Notes: generated by a model not told the origin, from the letters alone. Shown: positions 1 to 11,894, counted from the first letter of the stretch. The stretch is 63,755 bases of DNA from Hyphomicrobiales bacterium (GCA_013911975.1 JACESF010000019.1:1-63755), one strand, 5' to 3'. Numbers and translations are program-made.

Positions 1-2066
1 CTCTGGGCCAGGGCCGGGGCGGGAAGCCCCGCCGCGAAAAGGCCGGCGCCCAGCGCCACGGCGGCGAGGAGCGCGGCCGAGGCGGCGCGGCGACGGCCGA
101 GGCGCGCCAGACCGCCCGCCAGGAACAGCACCGCCAGCGCGTCCAGCAGCAGCAGCAGCATGGCGGCCATCAGGATCGGCCCGCGCAGGTCGCGCGGCTC
201 CCCGGCGCGCAGCGGCTCCACCCGTCCGCCCAGCGCCGAGAGGTCGAGGGGCACGAGGCGGTCGGAGGGCAGGAGGGCGTTGAGCGCCACCATTCCGTCC
301 GGCGGCCCGTAGAAGCCGGGGGGATGCTCGGCGCCCGCGCGGCCGCCATAGCCGGAGGGCAGCGGGCGCGCGAAGGGGCCGGCGGGTTCGAAGGCGCCGA
401 AGCCGTTCAGCAGGCGATTGGGGGGCAGGCTCGCCTGGGTGGCGGGCGAAGGCGAGCCGGCGGCCGGCGCCTCTTGGGCGAGGGCGGCCGTGTCGGCAAG
501 GGCGATCACACGGCGCAACATCTCCACGAATGTGCCAGAAAGCGGCAGGTTCGACCAGGAGGTGTCGGCGGTGACGTGGAACAGGACGAGGCTGCCCCGT
601 CCGCGCCGCGTGCCGGTGACGAGCGGCGTCCCGTCCGCAAGCGCCCCCCAGGTGCGCTCGCCCAGCGCCCCGTCCGGCTCGGCCAGCACCTGCCGGGTCA
701 CGGTCACGTCATTGGGCAGGGGCACGTCGTAGAACGGTCCGTCGGCGGTGAGGCTGCCCAGCGCCTGGGGCGTTTCCCAGGAGAGCGAGCCGCCCAGCAC
801 CCGCCCGCCGCGCCGCAGGCGCACGGGCAGGAGATCGTCCTGCGCATTGGCGAGGCGCGGCCCCGCGAAGCGCACGAGGACGCCGCCGTCCTCCACGTAT
901 TTCTGGAGCCTCTGGCGCGTCGCGGCGGGAATGGTCCCGACGTCGGTCAGCACGATCACCGGCACCCGCTGGTCGATGAAGCGGTTGATGGCCTCGCTCG
1001 GCGCGCCGCCCTCGCCGAGCCGCACGTCCGCGAACGGGGCGAGGGCGCGGGAGAGATAATAGGTGGGGGCGAGCAGCGGCTGTCCGGTGTCCGTGGAGGC
1101 GCCCGAGACGAGACCCACCGCGCGGCGGCGCCACCTCTTGTCCAGCAGCTGGACGGCGCCCGCGGACGCCTCCCCGGAAATTTCCAGCCGGGCGATTTCG
1201 TTGCGCAGCTCCACCGGAATGTCGAACCGCGCGTCCGCCTCGGTGGCGCCGGGGGCGAAGGCGAAGGCGGCGGTGCCGAGCGGCAGGCCCTTCAGGTCGC
1301 GCGCGTCCACATGGCCCGCGCGGGCGGCGCCCGTGTCGGGGCGCAGCACCTTCACGGTGAGCGCGTCGGCGGCATTGTCCGGCGCCGCCAGCGCCAGCGG
1401 CGTCGCGAGCCCGCCCGAGAGCACCACCGGCGGGGCGGCGGGCTTCAGCGCCGCAAGGGCATCCGCGAGGGCGGGGGCATCCTTCAGGTCGGTGCCGTCG
1501 CTCAGGAACACGAGCCCTGCCTGGGGCTCGGCGGCCAGATGCCGCGCGGCGAGGTCCAGCGCCTCCTTCCGGTCGGGCACATAGGGAACGGGCTTCAGGG
1601 AGCGCAGCCGGTCGCGCGCCTGCGCGGGCAGGAGGAGCGAGACCTCCTTGGGCACGTCGCCGGTGGGAATGAGCGCGACGCCGCGCCCCGCGCCCTCGGC
1701 CTCCACCACGAGGCCGGTGGCGGTCTCCATCCGCGCCTCCCAGGTGGACGCGGCCGCCCAGCCCTGGTCGATGAGCAGAACCAGCGGCCCGCTCGGGCCG
1801 GGCGTGGCGGCGGGCGGGTTCCAGATGGGACCGGCGGCGGCGAAGATCACCAGCGCCGCCAGCAGCAGGCGCAGCACGGTGAGCCACCAGGGGGTGCGCG
1901 CCGCGCTCTCCTCCTTGGGGGGAATGTCCAGAAGCAGGCCGGTGGGCGGAAACACCACTTCGCGGGGCTTGGGGGGAACCACGCGCAGCAGGAACCACAG
2001 AAGCGGCAGCGCCAGGAACGCGGTGAGGATGAGCGGCGTCGCGAAGCCGAGCGGAAGCCCCATCAT
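1..2066 (-). CDS. BatA/DUF4159-like membrane protein (C-terminus outside window)
   Basis: Open frame without a stop to the window edge, at least 688 residues. The N-terminus has the BatA double-transmembrane signature: one segment at about residues 8-27 and a second at 59-79, followed by a von Willebrand-like region opening with VLLIDQGWA and a later LFHVTADTSWSNLPLSGTF stretch typical of large alphaproteobacterial DUF4159 proteins. Two more hydrophobic segments lie near residues 620-675; the DUF4159 domain itself would be beyond the edge. The start codon at 2066 overlaps the stop of the DUF58 gene (ATGA), so it is the third gene of a MoxR-DUF58-BatA-like operon. Such operons are linked to envelope stress or chaperone-like assembly of metalloproteins; the exact role here is unknown. 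Confidence 0.8.
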   Translation of the reverse strand, partial: MMGLPLGFATPLILTAFLALPLLWFLLRVVPPKPREVVFPPTGLLLDIPPKEESAARTPWWLTVLRLLLAALVIFAAAGPIWNPPAATPGPSGPLVLLIDQGWAAASTWEARMETATGLVVEAEGAGRGVALIPTGDVPKEVSLLLPAQARDRLRSLKPVPYVPDRKEALDLAARHLAAEPQAGLVFLSDGTDLKDAPALADALAALKPAAPPVVLSGGLATPLALAAPDNAADALTVKVLRPDTGAARAGHVDARDLKGLPLGTAAFAFAPGATEADARFDIPVELRNEIARLEISGEASAGAVQLLDKRWRRRAVGLVSGASTDTGQPLLAPTYYLSRALAPFADVRLGEGGAPSEAINRFIDQRVPVIVLTDVGTIPAATRQRLQKYVEDGGVLVRFAGPRLANAQDDLLPVRLRRGGRVLGGSLSWETPQALGSLTADGPFYDVPLPNDVTVTRQVLAEPDGALGERTWGALADGTPLVTGTRRGRGSLVLFHVTADTSWSNLPLSGTFVEMLRRVIALADTAALAQEAPAAGSPSPATQASLPPNRLLNGFGAFEPAGPFARPLPSGYGGRAGAEHPPGFYGPPDGMVALNALLPSDRLVPLDLSALGGRVEPLRAGEPRDLRGPILMAAMLLLLLDALAVLFLAGGLARLGRRRAASAALLAAVALGAGLFAAGLPAPALAQ

Positions 2067-2986
2067 TGAGCGGCCTCCTTCACGGGGATGGCGGCCGCGC
2101 CGGCACCCATGCGGGCGTGCAGGGAAAGCAGCAATTCGCTGGCCGGCCGGTCCGTGCGGTGGACGGTGAAGCCCCAGCCCATGCGCTGCGCCTCCTGGCG
2201 CATGGCGGCGCGATGGTCGGCGAGGCGGGTCTGATAGTCCGCGCGCCACGTTTCCGCGCGGCCCACGGTGAGGGCGGGCGCCTGGCCCGGCGCGCGGAAT
2301 TCCACGCGCCCGGAGAAGGGAAAGGCCTCCTCGGACGGATCGACGATCTGCACCACATGGCCGTGGGCGCCGGTGCCCGCCAGCCGCGCGATGGCCTCGC
2401 ACACCTCGGCGGTGGGGCGGAAGAAGTCTCCGAGAAGCACGATCTCGGACAGGGGCGAGGGCGCGAAGCGCGGCGGTAGCGCGGGCGGATCTGCGGCATG
2501 CATCACCGCCTCCGCCATGCGCTCCACGATGCGGCGCGAGGCGGAGGGGCGCATCAGGTCGGGAATGCCCACCCGCTCGCCGCCCTTCACCAGAAGCTCG
2601 GCCAGCGCGAAGGCGATCACCAGCCCCCGCTCCAGCTTGGGCGGGTTTTTGCCCGAGGCATAGTCCATGGAGGCGGAGAGGTTCGGCCAGATCCACACCG
2701 TGTGGGCGGCCTCCCATTCGCGCTCGCGCACATAGAGATGGTCGTCCCGGGCCGAGCGGCGCCAGTCCACGCGGGCGGCGGGCTCGCCGTCCACGAAGCG
2801 GCGGTATTGCCAGAAATTCTCGCCCGTCCCCACGCGGCGGCGGCCGTGCAGGCCGTGCTGCACGCTGGAGGCGATGCGCCGGGCCTCCAGCACCAGCCGG
2901 GGCATGGCGGCGGCGAGCGCGGCGGATTGCCGGGTCGCGCTGTCCCGGGTCGCGCTGTCGAGCGTCAGGCGGGCCTCGTCCACCAT
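2063..2986 (-). CDS. DUF58 domain protein
   Basis: 307 residues. It carries the DUF58 core: the WRRSARDDHLYVREREWEA block near residues 75-95 followed by TVWIWPNLSASM, as in DUF58 proteins encoded next to MoxR ATPases. No signal peptide is visible. DUF58 proteins resemble von Willebrand A folds and are presumed partners of the neighbouring MoxR ATPase. The start lies 7 bp after the moxR stop, and the stop overlaps the following gene by ATGA, so translation of all three genes is probably coupled. Family assignment is firm; molecular function is not known. Confidence 0.9.
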   Translation of the reverse strand: MVDEARLTLDSATRDSATRQSAALAAAMPRLVLEARRIASSVQHGLHGRRRVGTGENFWQYRRFVDGEPAARVDWRRSARDDHLYVREREWEAAHTVWIWPNLSASMDYASGKNPPKLERGLVIAFALAELLVKGGERVGIPDLMRPSASRRIVERMAEAVMHAADPPALPPRFAPSPLSEIVLLGDFFRPTAEVCEAIARLAGTGAHGHVVQIVDPSEEAFPFSGRVEFRAPGQAPALTVGRAETWRADYQTRLADHRAAMRQEAQRMGWGFTVHRTDRPASELLLSLHARMGAGAAAIPVKEAAQ

Positions 2987-2993
2987 GTCCGCC

Positions 2994-3995
2994 TCAGCCG
3001 AGCCGGACCGCGAGGCGCCGGATCAGGCCGGAGACGCTCTCGCCTTCCGCCCGCGCGGCGAAGGTCAGCGCCATGCGGTGCTTGAGAACGGGTTCGGCGA
3101 GCGCCGCGACATCGTCCAGCGAGGGGGCGTAGCGCCCGTCCAGCAGCGCGCGGGCGCGCACCGCCAGCATCAGGGCCTGGCTGGCGCGGGGGCCCGGCCC
3201 CCAGGCGATGAGGCGCGCTTCCGGCCCCTCGCCGCCGGGGCGGGCGGAGCGCACCAGGGTGAGGATCGCTTCCACCACCGATTCCCCCACCGGCAGGCGG
3301 CGCACCAGGCGCTGGGCAGCCAGCAGGTCCTCCACGCTCAGGGTGGCGCGGGGGCGCGTCTCCTCGGCGCCGGTGGTGTCGAACAGGATGCGCCGCTCCG
3401 CGTCGCGGTCCGGATAATCGACGTCGATCTCCATGAGGAAGCGGTCGAGCTGCGCCTCGGGGAGCGGATAGGTGCCTTCCTGCTCCAGCGGATTCTGGGT
3501 GGCGAGCACGTGGAAGGGCTTGGGCAGATCGTGGCGCTCGCCGGCCACCGTCACATGATATTCCTGCATGGCCTGCAGCAGGGCCGACTGGGTGCGCGGG
3601 CTCGCGCGGTTGATCTCGTCGGCCATCAGGAGCTGGGCGAAGACCGGGCCGCGGATGAAGCGGAAGGCGCGCCGCCCGTCGGCGCTTTCCTCCAGCACCT
3701 CGGCGCCCAGGATGTCGGAGGGCATCAAATCGGGCGTGAACTGCACGCGGCGGGCGTCGAGGCCGAGCACCGTGCCCATGGTCTCCACCAGCTTGGTCTT
3801 GGCGAGGCCGGGTACGCCCACGAGCAGCGCATGTCCGCCCGCCAGGATGGTGATGAGCGCCCGGTCCACCACCACCTCTTGCCCGAAGATGACGGCGCCG
3901 ATGGCGGCGCGGGCCGCCGCGATGCTGGCCGCGGCCGTCTCCGCATTGCGGACGATCATCTGGTCGAGGTCGAAGGTTTCGCTCTGGGCCGACAT
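2994..3995 (-). CDS. MoxR-family AAA+ ATPase
   Basis: 333 residues from the start at 3995. This start was chosen because a GGGAG ribosome site lies just upstream and the protein then begins MSAQSETFDL; an upstream ATG at 4061 has no such support. The Walker A variant GVPGLAKTK is at residues 60-68, Walker B reads LLMADEIN near residue 120, and sensor 1 is ATQNP. These are MoxR hallmarks. MoxR ATPases act as chaperones in maturation of enzyme complexes or envelope stress responses, together with DUF58 and von Willebrand proteins, which follow here in one operon. The client is not predictable from the sequence. Confidence 0.92.
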   Translation of the reverse strand: MSAQSETFDLDQMIVRNAETAAASIAAARAAIGAVIFGQEVVVDRALITILAGGHALLVGVPGLAKTKLVETMGTVLGLDARRVQFTPDLMPSDILGAEVLEESADGRRAFRFIRGPVFAQLLMADEINRASPRTQSALLQAMQEYHVTVAGERHDLPKPFHVLATQNPLEQEGTYPLPEAQLDRFLMEIDVDYPDRDAERRILFDTTGAEETRPRATLSVEDLLAAQRLVRRLPVGESVVEAILTLVRSARPGGEGPEARLIAWGPGPRASQALMLAVRARALLDGRYAPSLDDVAALAEPVLKHRMALTFAARAEGESVSGLIRRLAVRLG

Positions 3996-4176
3996 GCACA
4001 TCTCCCTTGGGAGCCCGACGCTGCCGCCGAAAGACGGCAAGACGAGGTCCGACCGGACCATGCAAGAAACACCGCATGGAGCCGGAAGAGCAGCTTACGC
4101 TATGTTCGGGGTGCGTCGACACGCCCGAATGCCTATCTCAGAGGCTGTACGCTCAACTCCTTGCGAGGTTCGAACC

Positions 4177-4791
4177 GTGGCTGAAGGCGAGACCGACGGG
4201 AAATCCGGCGCTCCGGGCGCGGGGCGGCTGGAGGGTCTCATGGCCGCCGCTTCCGCGGCGGGCGGGCGCGGTCCGGCTCCGGTGGAGCTGTGGAACCCGC
4301 CCGATTGCGGGGATCTCGACATGCGCATCGCCCGCGATGGCACCTGGTTCTACGGCGGCACCCCCATCGGCCGGCCCGCCTTGGTGCGGCTGTTCGCATC
4401 CGTCCTGACCCGGGAGGGCGAGCGATTCGTGCTGAAGACGCCCGCGGAGAAGGTGGGCATCCGGGTGGACGACGCCCCCTTCCTGGCCGTTGACATGGCG
4501 CGGGAGGAGGCGGAGGGAGGGGACGTCCTCGTGTTCCGCACCAATCTCGATGAGGTTGTGCGGTGCGGGGAGGGGCACGACCTGCGCTTCGCACCGGGGG
4601 AAGGCGAGGGGGAGGTGGTGCCCTATCTGCACGTGCGGCGCGGCCTGGAGGCGCGCCTGACACGGGCGGTGTTCATGGAACTGGCGGACGCGGGAGAGGT
4701 GCGCGCGGTGGAGGGGCGGCCCATGTTCGGGGTGGCCTCGGCCGGGCGCTTCTATCCCATGATGCCCGCCGCGCAATTGGAGATGTCATGA
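4177..4791 (+). CDS. DUF1285 family protein
   Basis: 204 residues. The start is taken as GTG 4177 (MAEGETDGKSG) with GCGAGG eight bases upstream; an in-frame ATG at 4129 is the alternative. The DUF1285 core is seen in DLDMRIARDGTWFYGGTPIG, then RLFASVL and a C-terminal GRFYPMMP segment. It is divergent from moxR, with about 180 bp between the starts, and its stop overlaps the next start (ATGA). In Rhizobiales this gene commonly precedes the NUDIX and cca genes found here. Biochemical function is unknown; the conserved string suggests a nucleotide or RNA housekeeping context. Confidence 0.85.
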   Translation: MAEGETDGKSGAPGAGRLEGLMAAASAAGGRGPAPVELWNPPDCGDLDMRIARDGTWFYGGTPIGRPALVRLFASVLTREGERFVLKTPAEKVGIRVDDAPFLAVDMAREEAEGGDVLVFRTNLDEVVRCGEGHDLRFAPGEGEGEVVPYLHVRRGLEARLTRAVFMELADAGEVRAVEGRPMFGVASAGRFYPMMPAAQLEMS

Positions 4792-5444
4792 GCGAGGCCG
4801 TCGTCGCCAGCCCGCTGGAGGATTTTCTGGCCCGCGCCCGGCGCGGCCTGCGGCGGGCGCCGCCCACCAGCTTCTCCCGGGCGCGCATCGAGGACGTCAA
4901 CGGCGATCACGCTTTGGCCCCGGAGCCCGCCCTCGACGTGTTCGACCAGGAGCCGCGCCACGCGGCGGTGCTGGTGCCCGTGGTGGCGCGGCCGGAGCCG
5001 ACAGTGCTGTTCACGCTGCGTGCCACCACCTTGTCCAACCATGCGGGCCAGATCTCCTTCCCCGGCGGCCGGATGGACCCGGAGGACAAGGACGAGGTGG
5101 CCACCGCCCTGCGCGAGGCCTGGGAGGAGATCGGCCTCGGACCGCAGAGCATCGAGCCGCTCGGCTTCCTGGACGGCTACCTCTCCAGCACCGGCTTCTG
5201 GATCACGCCGGTCGTGGCCCGCGTGACGCCGGACTACGCGCTCTCCCTCAATCCGGCGGAGGTGCAGGAGGCGTTCGAGGTGCCGCTGGCCTTCCTCATG
5301 TCGCCGGAGAGCTTCGAGCGCCATGCCGCCGAGCGCAACGGCGTCATGCGCCACTTCTATGCCATGCCCTACGAGGACCGCTTCATCTGGGGCGCCACGG
5401 CGGGCATGCTGCGCAACATGTATGAGCGGATGTACGCGGCATGA
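4788..5444 (+). CDS. CoA pyrophosphatase-type NUDIX hydrolase
   Basis: 218 residues. The NUDIX box is clear: GGRMDPEDKDE followed by REAWEEIGL near residues 88-112, supplying the metal-binding glutamates. The preceding FTLRATTLSNHAGQISFPGG segment matches the CoA-pyrophosphatase (NudL/YeaB) group, which cleaves CoA or related dinucleotides into phosphopantetheine and 3',5'-ADP. No signal peptide; cytoplasmic. The start ATG is embedded in the stop of the DUF1285 gene and its own stop overlaps the DUF6111 start. Substrate is inferred from the family only. Confidence 0.9.
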   Translation: MSEAVVASPLEDFLARARRGLRRAPPTSFSRARIEDVNGDHALAPEPALDVFDQEPRHAAVLVPVVARPEPTVLFTLRATTLSNHAGQISFPGGRMDPEDKDEVATALREAWEEIGLGPQSIEPLGFLDGYLSSTGFWITPVVARVTPDYALSLNPAEVQEAFEVPLAFLMSPESFERHAAERNGVMRHFYAMPYEDRFIWGATAGMLRNMYERMYAA

Positions 5445-5701
5445 TCCGGACCATCCTCATCGAGGCGGCTCTCTTCCTCGCGCCGTTCGTCTTCTATTCG
5501 GTGATCCTCCTGGCGACGCGCGGCTCGCTGGTGCCGGCCAATTGGTCAGCCCGGGCGGTGGGCGTGTGTGCGCTGCTCGCGGTGGCGTTCATGGCGCTCG
5601 GCCTCGCCATGTTCGAAGGGGAGGCGAGCGCCCCGCCCGGCAGCCGCTACGTGCCTGCCGAGATGCGCGACGGCGTCTTCCGCCCCGGCCATTACGAATG
5701 A
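5441..5701 (+). CDS. DUF6111 small membrane protein
   Basis: 86 residues with two hydrophobic segments (about 6-27 and 38-58) and a short polar tail ending FRPGHYE. It matches the DUF6111 family, seen as a small inner-membrane protein between NUDIX and cca genes in Rhizobiales. It overlaps both neighbours by ATGA, so the four-gene unit DUF1285-NUDIX-DUF6111-cca appears translationally coupled. No function is known. Confidence 0.85.
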   Translation: MIRTILIEAALFLAPFVFYSVILLATRGSLVPANWSARAVGVCALLAVAFMALGLAMFEGEASAPPGSRYVPAEMRDGVFRPGHYE

Positions 5702-6927
5702 GCGATCCCTTCCTGCCCTTCCTGGCGGACCCGCGCCTTGGGCGCGTGCTCGACGCCTTGAACGGGGCGGGGGAGGAGACGCGGGCGGTGGGCGGGGCGG
5801 TGCGCAACGCGCTGCTCGGCCTGCCCGTGAACGACGTGGACCTCGCCACCACGGCCCTTCCGGCCGAGACCATCCGCCGGGCGGAGGCGGCGGGGCTGAA
5901 GGCGGTGCCCACGGGCCTCGCCCACGGCACCGTCACCGTGGTGGCGGACGGCACGCCCTTCGAGGTCACGACCCTGCGGGAGGACGTGGAGACGGACGGA
6001 CGCCACGCGGTGGTGCGGTTCGGGCGGGACTGGGCGCGGGACGCGGCGCGGCGCGACTTCACCATGAACGCCCTGTTCGCCACGCAGGCGGGCGAGGTGA
6101 TCGACCTCGTGGGCGGCCGCGCGGATCTTGCCGCCCGCAAGGTCCGGTTCATCGGCGACCCGGAAGGACGCATCCGCGAGGATTACCTGCGCATCCTGCG
6201 CCTGTTCCGGTTCCATGCGGCCTATGGGGCGGGCGAGGTGGACCCGCCCGCCTTGTCCGCCGCCATCCGCTGCCGGGAGGGGCTCGCGGGCCTCTCGCGG
6301 GAGCGGGTGGGCGCGGAGATGCTGAAGCTGCTCGGCGCCGTGCGGGCGCCGTCCGTCCTGCGCTGCATGAGCGACGCGGGCCTTCTGGTGCCGGTGCTCG
6401 GCGGCGTGCCCGCGCTCGGCGCCATCGAGCGGCTGGCGGAGATGGAGCGGGCGCTGGGCCGGGCGCCGGACGCGCTGCTGCGCCTGGGCGCGCTGGCGGT
6501 TCGCATCGCGGAGGATGCCGACCGGCTGCATGAGCGCCTGCGCCTCTCCAACGCCGCGCACCAGCGGCTGCGGAGCATGGCGCGGCCGGGCATCGACCTG
6601 CCGATGACGGAGCGCGCGCTGCGGGTTCAGCTCTATGAAATGGGCGCAGGCGAAGTGGTGGATCGCGCGCTTCTGGCGGCCGCCCGGAACGGGGAGCCGG
6701 CCGCGCTTGATGCGCTTCGGGACCTGATCGCGACGGCCCAGGCGTGGGTGCCGCCGACCTTCCCGGTCCGCGCCCGCCATTTGCAGGCGCTTGGCATGGA
6801 AGCGGGCCCCGCCCTCGGGCAGGCCCTGGCCCGGGCGAAGCAGGCGTGGATCGCGGCGGACTTTCCGGACGGCGAGGCGGTGGCGCTCGATCTCGCCCGG
6901 CGCGCTTGCGCGGCATCCGAGGGGTAG
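5698..6927 (+). CDS. cca: CCA tRNA nucleotidyltransferase
   Basis: 409 residues. It adds or repairs the CCA end of tRNAs. A class II nucleotidyltransferase head is visible: VGGAVRN at residues 31-37, NDVDLAT near 45-51 with the metal-binding aspartates, then RRDFTMNALF and the RIREDYLRILRLFRF head-to-neck motif. The C-terminal half is helical and less conserved, as usual. The ATG at 5698 overlaps the DUF6111 stop and is preferred over farther upstream in-frame starts, which would run through two other genes. Last gene of the coupled cluster. Confidence 0.92.
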   Translation: MSDPFLPFLADPRLGRVLDALNGAGEETRAVGGAVRNALLGLPVNDVDLATTALPAETIRRAEAAGLKAVPTGLAHGTVTVVADGTPFEVTTLREDVETDGRHAVVRFGRDWARDAARRDFTMNALFATQAGEVIDLVGGRADLAARKVRFIGDPEGRIREDYLRILRLFRFHAAYGAGEVDPPALSAAIRCREGLAGLSRERVGAEMLKLLGAVRAPSVLRCMSDAGLLVPVLGGVPALGAIERLAEMERALGRAPDALLRLGALAVRIAEDADRLHERLRLSNAAHQRLRSMARPGIDLPMTERALRVQLYEMGAGEVVDRALLAAARNGEPAALDALRDLIATAQAWVPPTFPVRARHLQALGMEAGPALGQALARAKQAWIAADFPDGEAVALDLARRACAASEG

Positions 6928-7041
6928 GGCGAAGGAAACGGCGGACAAGGCGAGGCAACCCCGCCCGGTCCACCGCCGGATTGCGCACCAACCGCCCGAT
7001 CCGACACCGGCCATCAGGCCGGCGCCGGGACGCGGCAAGGG

Positions 7042-7278
7042 TCAGTGGGCCTCTTCTTCGTCCTCGTCCTCGTCCTCGTCTTCGTCCTCTTCTTCGTCGA
7101 GGTCGAACTCTTCGAGCTCAAGGGTGTCCAGGGCGACGGCCGGGATCTTCTGCGTGCGGAATTCCGAGATCTCCTCGGCGAACCACACCACTTCCACCAG
7201 ATCGCCGTCCACGGCGATCACGGTCAAGGCGGGGCTGCCGGACTTCAGTTGGACGATCTCACCCGGTGCAATGGCCAT
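7042..7278 (-). CDS. DUF2158 (YodC-like) protein with polyacidic tail
   Basis: 78 residues. The first 45 residues match DUF2158: GEIVQLKSGSPALTVIAV then VEVVWF. Family members are small barrel-like proteins of unknown role. Unusual here is the C-terminal tail from about residue 54, almost entirely Asp and Glu (runs of DEDED), encoded by tandem GAC/GAG triplets at 7046-7106. The tail could be disordered, perhaps a nucleic-acid mimic or protein-binding segment; that is inference. It converges with cca, and the 114 bp between them show no clear terminator. Confidence 0.8.
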   Translation of the reverse strand: MAIAPGEIVQLKSGSPALTVIAVDGDLVEVVWFAEEISEFRTQKIPAVALDTLELEEFDLDEEEDEDEDEDEDEEEAH

Positions 7279-7396
7279 TGCGTCGTCTCCTCGCAGAGCG
7301 CAGCGCGCCGGACCCGGTCACCGGGCCCGCGCGCGCCGTCTCCCGCAGGGATTAGCCGCCTTGCGTGACAGGCTGATCACATCTTGGGCAGACAGA

Positions 7397-9361
7397 TCAG
7401 GGCGTTGCGGCCGCCGTCACCTTGAAGTTGCGCACCAGCGACAGGGGATCGGCGGCGATCAGGTCCATGGCCTTCACGTCGCCGAGGGGCGTCAGGGTCA
7501 GGGTGAGGGTGCCGGGCTTCTCCACGAAGGCGGCCAGCGTCTCTCCCAGCGTTCCCGCCTCGGGATAGAGCGGGGTCAGCTCCCGCGCATGGGCGCGGAT
7601 CTGCGCCACCAGTTCTACGCGCAAGGCTTCCGGCGTGGTGGCCTCCCCGGCGGCCCGCTCCTTCAGGACCATCTCGGCGATGCCGAGATTGGTCAGCACC
7701 AGCTTGGCCGGGCCCACCGCGATCTGCTGGGCGGCGGCGAGGGCGGCGATGGGGTCCTCGAACGCCTCGGGGCGCACCTGGGTGAGGGTGATGTCGATAT
7801 CCACGGCGAGCGCATTCTCGATGCGGGTCGCGCCGGGGGAGAGGCGCAGCGTGCGCGCGGCGGGATCGAAGGCGAGCACCGTGTCGAAGCCGAGCGTCGC
7901 CTCGCGGGCGCCGGCCGCCGCAAGATAGGAGAAGGGCGCGCCGTCCGCCTCATTGATGGGGCCGGTGATGCCGCTGCCCGAGAGCGCGATGCGCGTCGGG
8001 ACGAGGCCGATGAACTGGCCCCATTCCATCCGCAGCGCGCCGATGGCCACGGGGGTGTCCGCGTCGGTGACGGAGGCGCGCAGTCCTGAAAGCTCGACGC
8101 CCTCCAACGCGCGGAACAGGGCGAGCGCGCTGTCCAGGGTGGGCGCCGCCTCGTCGGCGGAGGCGCGGGCGGACAATTCCAGGACCGGCAGGAGATTGAG
8201 CCCGCGCAGCGTGAGCTTCTCCAGGCTGAACGGCTTCTCGCCCTCCGCCTCGCCGGTCAGGGCCTCCACCTCGAAGCGGTCGAGGCGGCCGTCCTTCTGG
8301 TTGGTGAGGCGCAGGAGGGCGAAGCCCGCCTTGCCGGTGGACTCGGTGACGCTCACGTCCTTCAGGCTGATCTCGGAAAAGCCGATGGCCCGGACGATCT
8401 CGCCCGAAGCCTCCATCAGGCTGCGCGTGTCGGCCTCGTTGAGCGGCGGCTGCTTCTGGCTCAGCGCCTGGAGTTCGTCCAGCCGGGCGAGGGACAGGCG
8501 CGCCGGGTCGAGGGCGAGGCCGCGCGCCTCCAGGGTGCGCACCGCCATGGTGGAGGCGTCGGCGCGGGTGAGGCTGTAGCCGCGCGCGGTCACCTGCTCA
8601 TAGATGGTGGCGAGGCCCGGCTTCGGGTTCGGCTCCAGAAGGGCACGCAGCGGCGCGGTGTCGATGCCCGAGAAGCCGAGGCCGTCCACCCGGCCCTTCA
8701 CCGCCAGCTCCGGCGCATTGGCCGGGGCGACGATCTCGAAGGTCATGGCGGCGAAGCCGGCGCGCGCGATGCGGCCCGCGTCCAGCGTCTCGAACACCAC
8801 GTCCTTGTAGGTGGCATGGGTGGCGGTCCCGTCGGACCCGGCAGCGTCGATGCGCACCACCGCTTCCGGCAGGGTGAGGCGCTCGGCGCGCGTCGCCGCG
8901 AGCTGGCGGAGCACGAGCCGCAGGGCCACATGGTCGCGGCCCTCCTGGGGCAGCAGCGTGTCGGGCCCCTCATAGCCTTCGAGCTTCGCGCGCGGCACGC
9001 GATAGCGTGCTCCGGCCCGACCGGCGGTGGCGGGGATTTCCACCAGCACGTCGCTCGCCTCGATGGTGCGCACCGCGATGCGCCCGCCGGACGGGGTGGA
9101 CAGGCCCGCCGCGACAATGCGGCCCACCCGGATGGACGCGCCGTCCGGCTCGCGGATGGAGATGTCGGGGATGTCGAGCGTCTTGGCGAACAGGTCGAAG
9201 CCCACCGGCCCGTGGCGGGCGTCGCGGCCCGAGGCACGCAGCCCCTGGAACACCGCCTCGACCTCGGACTGCGCCCGCATGCGGGCATAGGTGGAGACGC
9301 CCCAGAAGCCGCCTCCGGCGAGGAGGATCAGCGCAACGAGGCCGATGAGGAACTTCTTCAT
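7397..9361 (-). CDS. Large membrane-anchored periplasmic protein, function unknown
   Basis: 654 residues. The N-terminus MKKFLIGLVALILLAGGGFWG is a signal anchor or signal peptide. The rest alternates short beta-like segments of the form DIPDISIREP, LEGLRASGR and ALRVELVAQI, with no catalytic motif I can recognise. The architecture resembles AsmA/DUF945-like periplasmic proteins, but I cannot assign a family. GGAGA lies 8 bases before the ATG. It is divergent from maeB across 230 bp. A structural search of the predicted fold would be the way to place it. Confidence 0.7.
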   Translation of the reverse strand: MKKFLIGLVALILLAGGGFWGVSTYARMRAQSEVEAVFQGLRASGRDARHGPVGFDLFAKTLDIPDISIREPDGASIRVGRIVAAGLSTPSGGRIAVRTIEASDVLVEIPATAGRAGARYRVPRAKLEGYEGPDTLLPQEGRDHVALRLVLRQLAATRAERLTLPEAVVRIDAAGSDGTATHATYKDVVFETLDAGRIARAGFAAMTFEIVAPANAPELAVKGRVDGLGFSGIDTAPLRALLEPNPKPGLATIYEQVTARGYSLTRADASTMAVRTLEARGLALDPARLSLARLDELQALSQKQPPLNEADTRSLMEASGEIVRAIGFSEISLKDVSVTESTGKAGFALLRLTNQKDGRLDRFEVEALTGEAEGEKPFSLEKLTLRGLNLLPVLELSARASADEAAPTLDSALALFRALEGVELSGLRASVTDADTPVAIGALRMEWGQFIGLVPTRIALSGSGITGPINEADGAPFSYLAAAGAREATLGFDTVLAFDPAARTLRLSPGATRIENALAVDIDITLTQVRPEAFEDPIAALAAAQQIAVGPAKLVLTNLGIAEMVLKERAAGEATTPEALRVELVAQIRAHARELTPLYPEAGTLGETLAAFVEKPGTLTLTLTPLGDVKAMDLIAADPLSLVRNFKVTAAATP

Positions 9362-9591
9362 GGGGTCATCTCCGGTGCCGCATCGCTCCCGCCCTGGCCC
9401 GCACCCTGCCCCGGCCGGGCGGGAAGCTCAACCGCGCCCGCGCGGCTGCGTCGCCAAAGCTGTGGCCAAGCCATGCGCAGAAAGGATGACAGCACTACGT
9501 CCTGCCGCTACCGTGCGCCCCCGTTTCGCGGTAATGCCAAGCCCGGTCGCATTTCATGGCCGAGGCGGCCAATCAAGGTTGGGGGAGGGAC

Positions 9592-11883
<2,292 letters not shown>

Positions 11884-11894
11884 TCCTGTCCCCG

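Noticed and set aside
4162..4180. GGTTCGAACC as a tRNA T-arm
   Set aside because: No acceptor, D or anticodon arms can be formed around it; it lies at the start of the DUF1285 gene.
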